DNA of 10,278 nucleotides from an uncultured Eubacteriales bacterium (lineage in GTDB: Bacteria; Bacillota; Clostridia; Oscillospirales; Oscillospiraceae), in NCBI GenBank assembly GCA_900544945.1, contig UQXG01000080.1, positions 1-10,278 on the forward strand, in the 5' to 3' direction. Positions within the stretch are counted from its first letter, which is position 1, and each line of letters starts with the position of its first letter. This document shows, piece after piece, positions 7,080 to 10,278 of the stretch. A program made the translations under genes and the position numbers. Below the pieces are notes generated by a model. The model was not told the DNA's origin, did not search any database, and saw nothing but the letters and a program-made list of their open reading frames with translations.

Positions 7080-7086
7080 CCTCGCT

Positions 7087-7317
7087 TTAATCCACGATTT
7101 CGACCGTGACCTTCTCGCCAGTGCGCTGGGCTACAGTCTTAATGATGGTACGGATCTCTTTTGCGATCCGTCCCTGGCGGCCGATCACCTTGCCCATGTC
7201 GCCTTCGGCAACACGCAGCTCCAGCACCTTGCCGTCCTCGCCATCGATTTCGGTTACGGTGACTGCCTCAGGATCATCCACCAGATTTTTTGCCATGTAC
7301 AGCAAAAGTTCTTTCAT
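7087..7317 (-). CDS. khpA: KH-domain RNA-binding protein KhpA
   Basis: A 76-residue single KH domain of the KhpA (YlqC, formerly UPF0109) family. The RNA-binding loop is GKVIGRQGR (42-50), with the GxxG signature at G46-R-Q-G49, flanked by ELRVAEGDM and by the helix IAKEIRTIIKTVAQ. In Gram-positive bacteria KhpA pairs with KhpB (Jag) and affects cell elongation, division and small-RNA or message binding. Its place between rpsP and rimM is the standard one. AAAGGAG lies 8 bases before the ATG, and the gap to rpsP is 21 bases, so both are cotranscribed. A hairpin with a T-run follows the stop codon. Confidence 0.96.
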   Translation of the reverse strand: MKELLLYMAKNLVDDPEAVTVTEIDGEDGKVLELRVAEGDMGKVIGRQGRIAKEIRTIIKTVAQRTGEKVTVEIVD

Positions 7318-7338
7318 TCGGGATTCTCCTTTGGGATC

Positions 7339-7578
7339 TTACAGAACGCCAGCACTCTTCAGCAGGCCACGGACGGTGTCGGTGGGCTGTGCGCCATTCT
7401 TGATCCAGTTCTGCGCCTTCTCAGCGTCCACGGTGATGGTAGCGGGCTGGGTCAGGGGATTGTAAGTGCCGATTTCCTCAATGCAGCGGCCATCGCGGGG
7501 AGAACGGGAATCCGCCACAACGATACGGTAGTAAGGAGCCTTCTTGGCACCCATTCTTCTCAGTCTGATCTTAACCAT
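7339..7578 (-). CDS. rpsP: 30S ribosomal protein S16
   Basis: A 79-residue primary 16S rRNA-binding protein of the small subunit, needed for early 30S assembly. The N-terminus MVKIRLRRMGAKKAPYYRIVVADSR... and the following RDGRCIEEIGTYNP are diagnostic. The C-terminal part (WIKNGAQPTDTVRGLLKSAGVL) also matches the family, and the length is typical of the Firmicutes form. GGAGGT (7587-7592) stands 8 bases before the ATG. It lies between ffh and khpA as in most Clostridia and Bacilli. The 79-base gap to ffh holds a hairpin that could adjust the high S16 demand relative to Ffh. Confidence 0.98.
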   Translation of the reverse strand: MVKIRLRRMGAKKAPYYRIVVADSRSPRDGRCIEEIGTYNPLTQPATITVDAEKAQNWIKNGAQPTDTVRGLLKSAGVL

Positions 7579-7603
7579 GAGAGTTCACCTCCAAAATGAT
7601 TGT

Positions 7604-7639
7604 AAAAATATATATCGCAAAGCAATTTGCTTTCAGCGA
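7604..7639 (-). other. Hairpin with T-run in the ffh-rpsP gap
   Basis: AAAGC (7619-7623) pairs with GCTTT (7629-7633), extended outside by TCGC (7615-7618) with GCGA (7636-7639) across a two-base bulge. On the minus strand it is followed by TATATA and then five T. It may be a weak attenuating terminator after ffh, a processing site that separates ffh from rpsP messages, or simply an AT-rich leader. I find no convincing -35/-10 pair for a separate rpsP promoter. Stem visible; role inferred. Confidence 0.4.
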
Positions 7640-7657
7640 ACGATAGAATTCCGGGGC

Positions 7658-9010
7658 TTAGAACCCGGGGAAGCCGCCGCCCAGGCCGCCGAACCGACCC
7701 ATACGCTTGAGCTTCTTTCCGGCACCGGGGCCGGAGAACTGCTTGATGAGCTTTCGCATCTGCTCGAAGGATTTGAGCAGCTTGTTCACATCCTCCACCC
7801 GAACGCCGGCTCCGGCGGCGATCCGCTTTTTCCGGCCGGCTCCGATGATCTCGGGCTTTTCCCGCTCCTTGGGGGTCATGGACAGGATAATGGCCTCGGT
7901 GTGAGCCATGGCCTTCTCATCCAGCTTTACGCCCTTCAGGTTGGCCCCGCCGGGCATCTGGGCTAAGATATCTTCCATGGAACCCATGGACTTCATCTGC
8001 ACCATCTGGTCGTAGAAGTCCTGAAGGGTGAATTTATTGGTCTTGAGCTTTTTCTCCATCTCGGCGGCTTTTTTGGCATCGTAGGCCTTTTCCGCCTTCT
8101 CAATCAGGCTGAGCACATCGCCCATCCCCAGAATCCGGTTTGCCATCCGATCGGGATGGAAGGGCTCAATGTCCTCCAGCTTTTCGCCGATACCGGCGAA
8201 CTTGATGGGCTTGCCGGTAATGGCCTTAACGGACAGAGCCGCGCCGCCTCTGGCGTCGCCGTCCAGCTTGGAGAGCATGACGGAGTCGATGTCCAGCCAC
8301 TCGTTGAAGCTCTGAGCCGCGTTCACCGCATCCTGGCCAGTCATGGCATCCACAACCAGCATGATTTCGTCGGGCTTCACGGCGGCCTTGATGTTTTTCA
8401 GCTCGTTCATCAGCGCCTCATCCACATGGAGCCGACCGGCGGTGTCCAGAAACACCATGTCGTAGCCCCGCTGACGAGCGTAGAGCACCGCTTCTTTGGC
8501 GGTTTTGACAGGATCCTGAGTGCCCTTCTCGAAAACGGGAACGCCCAGCTTCTCGCCGCAGACCTTCAACTGCTGGATGGCCGCGGGACGATAGATATCG
8601 CAGGCAACGAGCAGCGGGTTTCTCCCCTGCCGCTTCTGAAGCCCCGCCAGCTTGGAGCCGTTGGTGGTCTTGCCCGCACCCTGCAACCCCACCAGCATAA
8701 TCACCGTGGGGCCGTTGGGATTGATATTCAAATGCTTGGTATCGCTGCCCATGAGCTTGCACAGCTCCTCGTTGACAATCTTCACGATCATCTGGGCAGG
8801 GGTGAGAGATTCCAGCACATCGGTGCCGACGCAGCGTTCCGTGACCGTCTTGGTGAAGTCCTTGACCACCTTATAGCTCACGTCCGCTTCCAGCAGTGCC
8901 ATGCGGATCTCCCGCATAGCCTCCTTCACATCCGCTTCCTTCAGACGGCCCTTGCCGCGAAGCTTCTTGAAGGTGGCTGAGATTTTTTCCGTTAAGCCTT
9001 CAAACGCCAT
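7658..9010 (-). CDS. ffh: Signal recognition particle protein Ffh (SRP54 GTPase)
   Basis: Ffh binds the SRP RNA and emerging signal sequences and delivers ribosomes to the receptor FtsY at the membrane. The 450 residues follow the family plan. An N-terminal helical bundle (1-95) is followed by the GTPase G domain with GLQGAGKTT (108-116), DIYRPAA (138-144), DTAGRLHVD (189-197), SKLDGDARGG (247-256; usually TKLD) and GIGEKLEDIEPFHP (273-286). A C-terminal M domain (about 300-450) carries SMGSMEDILAQMPG and the RNA-binding phrase GAGRKKRIAAGAG. The tail is Gly-rich (GGLGGGFPGF) and only moderately Met-rich. The ATG lies 3 bases after the ylxM stop; its AAGGAG site is the end of the ylxM coding sequence, so the pair is coupled. 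Confidence 0.98.
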   Translation of the reverse strand: MAFEGLTEKISATFKKLRGKGRLKEADVKEAMREIRMALLEADVSYKVVKDFTKTVTERCVGTDVLESLTPAQMIVKIVNEELCKLMGSDTKHLNINPNGPTVIMLVGLQGAGKTTNGSKLAGLQKRQGRNPLLVACDIYRPAAIQQLKVCGEKLGVPVFEKGTQDPVKTAKEAVLYARQRGYDMVFLDTAGRLHVDEALMNELKNIKAAVKPDEIMLVVDAMTGQDAVNAAQSFNEWLDIDSVMLSKLDGDARGGAALSVKAITGKPIKFAGIGEKLEDIEPFHPDRMANRILGMGDVLSLIEKAEKAYDAKKAAEMEKKLKTNKFTLQDFYDQMVQMKSMGSMEDILAQMPGGANLKGVKLDEKAMAHTEAIILSMTPKEREKPEIIGAGRKKRIAAGAGVRVEDVNKLLKSFEQMRKLIKQFSGPGAGKKLKRMGRFGGLGGGFPGF

Positions 9011-9013
9011 AGC

Positions 9014-9358
9014 TTACTCCTTCAGTGTCTGGGCAGCGGCCATAATCTGCCTGGCAAGGCTGACCGTCTCGGGTTCTTGGGAGGCTTCCAGCTTTTCCGC
9101 CGCCGCGAGAATCTCCTGGGCGGCCTTGCGGACTGCCCTGTCTCTGCGGACACAGCCGATATTTTCCTCCATCCGGCGAAGCAAAGCTTCCGTCCGGGTC
9201 AGGTTGTCGCACACCGCCTGGCGGCTGACGCCCAGCGCCTCCCCGATTTCTCCCAGGGAAAGGTCCTGATTGTGACGCATGTCGAAGCAGTCTCTCTGCT
9301 TGTCCGTAAGCATACCGCCGTAATAATCCAGCAGCAGCGTCATCTCCAGTGCGTCCAT
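9014..9358 (-). CDS. ylxM: YlxM-family helix-turn-helix protein, SRP-associated
   Basis: A 114-residue YlxM/p13 (UPF0122) protein. Homologues bind the SRP RNA-Ffh complex and modulate its GTPase activity in streptococci. The family opening is present: LLLDYYGGMLTDKQRDCFDMRHNQDLSLGEIGEALGVSRQAV at 8-49, given here in brief as LLLDYYGGMLT (8-18), then a sigma-factor region 4-like helix-turn-helix at about 33-56. The C-terminal third is a charged helix. AAGGAGG (9364-9370) lies 5 bases before the ATG. It is the first gene of the operon, behind a consensus promoter and a short hairpin leader, and always neighbours ffh in Firmicutes. Despite the helix-turn-helix, a DNA-binding role is not established. 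Confidence 0.94.
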   Translation of the reverse strand: MDALEMTLLLDYYGGMLTDKQRDCFDMRHNQDLSLGEIGEALGVSRQAVCDNLTRTEALLRRMEENIGCVRRDRAVRKAAQEILAAAEKLEASQEPETVSLARQIMAAAQTLKE

Positions 9359-9372
9359 GGGAACCTCCTTGT

Positions 9373-9392
9373 GTCAAGGCATTTCCCTTGAC
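9373..9392 (-). promoter_or_regulatory. Leader hairpin of the ylxM-ffh message
   Basis: GTCAAGG (9373-9379) and CCTTGAC (9386-9392) form a perfect 7-base stem with a 6-base loop. The predicted transcription start (near 9393) places this stem at the very 5' end of the message. The downstream arm (CCTTG on the minus strand) can instead pair with CAAGG of the ribosome binding site across a 3-base loop, so the two pairings are mutually exclusive. A 5' stabilising stem is the simpler reading. Confidence 0.5.
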
Positions 9393-9399
9393 CTTGGGC

Positions 9400-9428
9400 A
9401 TTATAGCACAGCCCGGGCGGCATGTCAA
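9400..9428 (-). promoter_or_regulatory. Consensus sigma-A promoter of the ylxM-ffh operon
   Basis: On the minus strand a perfect TTGACA (9428-9423) is followed by a 17-base spacer and a perfect TATAAT (9405-9400). This is the ideal housekeeping promoter and fits the constitutive high demand for SRP and S16. The predicted start is near 9393, about 35 bases before the ylxM ATG. I see no terminator between the GNAT gene and this promoter, so some readthrough from upstream is possible. Confidence 0.93.
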
Positions 9429-9455
9429 GTATTTTTCCGGAACACCTAGTCTTTT

Positions 9456-10097
9456 TTATCCTACCTGATACCAGCGGATAATCTCCCGGGTGGGGAAAAA
9501 ACCCAGCCGCTTGTACAGGCGCAATGCCTTCTCATTGGTAGAAGCCACCTCCAGCCGGAGGGTTTCGCCGGAACAGGCCGACAGCAGGGTTCGCATCACC
9601 CGCTCCCCTGCCCCAGGCTTCACCGAGGCCATGGCTCGAAGAAACCCCTCCTCCAGCCAGCCGATGCCCAGCAGCTCTCCGCCGTCGTGGACGAAGTAGG
9701 TTCCGCCGGAAAGAATCTCCGGCTCCTGCCGAGCCTCCAGCGTCCCCGCATTGTCTACGCCTGCCATCCGTTCATTGTAGAGCTCGCGCCACCGGGAGAC
9801 AGTCTGCTCCGTTACCGGGAAAAGATTCGCAAGCTTCCCTTCCTCGAAGCTGGGGCTGCCGGTCATTTCCACCACGGCGGTATACAGGGGATAGTCCGTC
9901 AGTGCCTCATGTCCCGCGGCGAAAATCCGTTCCGCTCCCACCGCCCGGCAGAAGCCCACACACTCCCGAAGATGAGCATCCAGTCCCCCCGGCTCCACAT
10001 CCCGGATATGAATGTAGGCCGTTTTCCGATAGGGAACCTCCTTCAGAATCAGGCTGGATACCCCGGTTTCCGTGTCAAATACTGGAAAATCCCGCAT
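9456..10097 (-). CDS. GNAT family N-acetyltransferase
   Basis: A protein of 213 residues from the chosen start. The C-terminal third (about 131-213) is a GNAT domain: acetyl-CoA-binding motif A is VKPGAGERVMRTLL (159-172), and motif B is the characteristic NEKALRLYKRLGFFPTRE (188-205). The N-terminal half has no motif I recognise; it may be a degenerate second GNAT-like half, as in tandem GNAT proteins. The substrate is unknown. The start at 10097 is preferred because AGGAGG (10106-10111) stands at good spacing (8 bases). ATG at 10103 is only 2 bases from it, and the longer frame opening at 10154 would run through the promoter. It lies upstream of ylxM with a 97-base gap and is probably an independent gene. 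Confidence 0.85.
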   Translation of the reverse strand: MRDFPVFDTETGVSSLILKEVPYRKTAYIHIRDVEPGGLDAHLRECVGFCRAVGAERIFAAGHEALTDYPLYTAVVEMTGSPSFEEGKLANLFPVTEQTVSRWRELYNERMAGVDNAGTLEARQEPEILSGGTYFVHDGGELLGIGWLEEGFLRAMASVKPGAGERVMRTLLSACSGETLRLEVASTNEKALRLYKRLGFFPTREIIRWYQVG

Positions 10098-10118
10098 TTT
10101 CATTCCCTCCTTTTTGTT

Positions 10119-10147
10119 ATCATACCATCTTTTTGTCCAAAGCACAA
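10119..10147 (-). promoter_or_regulatory. Probable promoter of the GNAT gene
   Basis: The minus strand shows TTGTGC (10147-10142), a 17-base spacer and TATGAT (10124-10119), with TG one base before the -10 box (extended -10). The start would be near 10112, giving a leader of only about 15 bases that begins at the ribosome binding site. The -35 matches consensus only in TTG, so the extended -10 would carry most of the strength. Confidence 0.6.
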
Positions 10148-10278
10148 CGACCAAAGGGATAAAACCGCCTTATTTCTTTGTGCATCTTGCACACTCTTTC
10201 CCGGCTTAGTCAGGGTTTCCAATTGAGACATCAACCAATTTTTGGGAAAAGGTTCTGATTTTTCTTTTTTCGCTATTG
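10148..10278. other. Gene-free right end
   Basis: No coding sequence with a ribosome binding site is visible here. It contains a small hairpin (GTGCA 10180-10184, TGCAC 10188-10192, loop TCT) and T-rich plus-strand runs near the edge. The hairpin is not followed by a clear T-tract on either strand, so I do not call a terminator. Confidence 0.4.

Noticed and set aside
8156..8980. Plus-strand open frame of 274 codons over ffh
   Set aside because: It mirrors the conserved ffh coding sequence; codon constraint on ffh explains the open frame.
9372..9377. Second TTGACA on the minus strand in the ylxM leader
   Set aside because: No -10 box lies 16-18 bases further on; that distance falls at the ylxM start codon. 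It is better explained as part of the leader hairpin.
10098..10154. Longer GNAT reading frame starting at 10154
   Set aside because: The extension would be translated from within the promoter region and has no ribosome binding site; 10097 has AGGAGG at 8 bases.
1..10278. CRISPR array, tRNA or rRNA genes, insertion sequence, phage or defence genes
   Set aside because: No regularly spaced repeats, cloverleaf, transposase or phage-type coding sequence was seen on either strand; nearly all sequence is covered by identified genes.

Overview
The window looks like chromosomal DNA of a low- to mid-GC Gram-positive anaerobe, most likely a gut Clostridia of the Oscillospiraceae type. The reasons are the gene order ylxM-ffh-rpsP-khpA-rimM-trmD, strong AGGAGG-like ribosome binding sites, near-consensus sigma-A promoters, a Gram-positive-style FtsX ABC transporter with a secreted partner, and a palindromic intergenic element (GGATTGCCAC...GCAATGACA) that I recall from this group. 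The genus cannot be fixed by reading alone. All eleven recognisable genes lie on the minus strand, so the order of transcription runs from right to left.

Right end, about 10280 to 9456: a short gene-free stretch, then a GNAT-family acetyltransferase with its own probable promoter.

Centre, 9428 to about 4765: a housekeeping operon for protein targeting and translation. A TTGACA-N17-TATAAT promoter drives ylxM and ffh (signal recognition particle), rpsP (ribosomal protein S16), khpA (KH-domain RNA-binding protein), rimM (16S rRNA maturation), trmD (tRNA m1G37 methyltransferase) and an auxin-efflux-carrier (AEC) family transporter. The transporter sits 6 bases behind trmD, where rplS usually lies. 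A strong intrinsic terminator closes the unit. A hairpin in the ffh-rpsP gap and a terminator-like hairpin in the khpA-rimM gap may set expression ratios inside it.

Left, 4650 to 1: a second operon with an excellent promoter whose -35 box is exactly the spacer of a perfect inverted repeat, a clear repressor-operator arrangement. It encodes an ABC ATPase, a two-FtsX-domain permease and a secreted heptad-repeat protein, joined by overlapping ends. This resembles a regulated export or envelope-stress transporter. The regulator is not in the window. A hairpin repeat follows, and a ribosome binding site at the left edge announces another minus-strand gene outside the window.

Most of the window is ordinary core genome. 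I did not find a convincing undescribed system. The best leads are the operator-promoter architecture and its secreted transporter partner, the AEC gene in the rplS position, the intra-operon hairpins and the interspersed palindrome.
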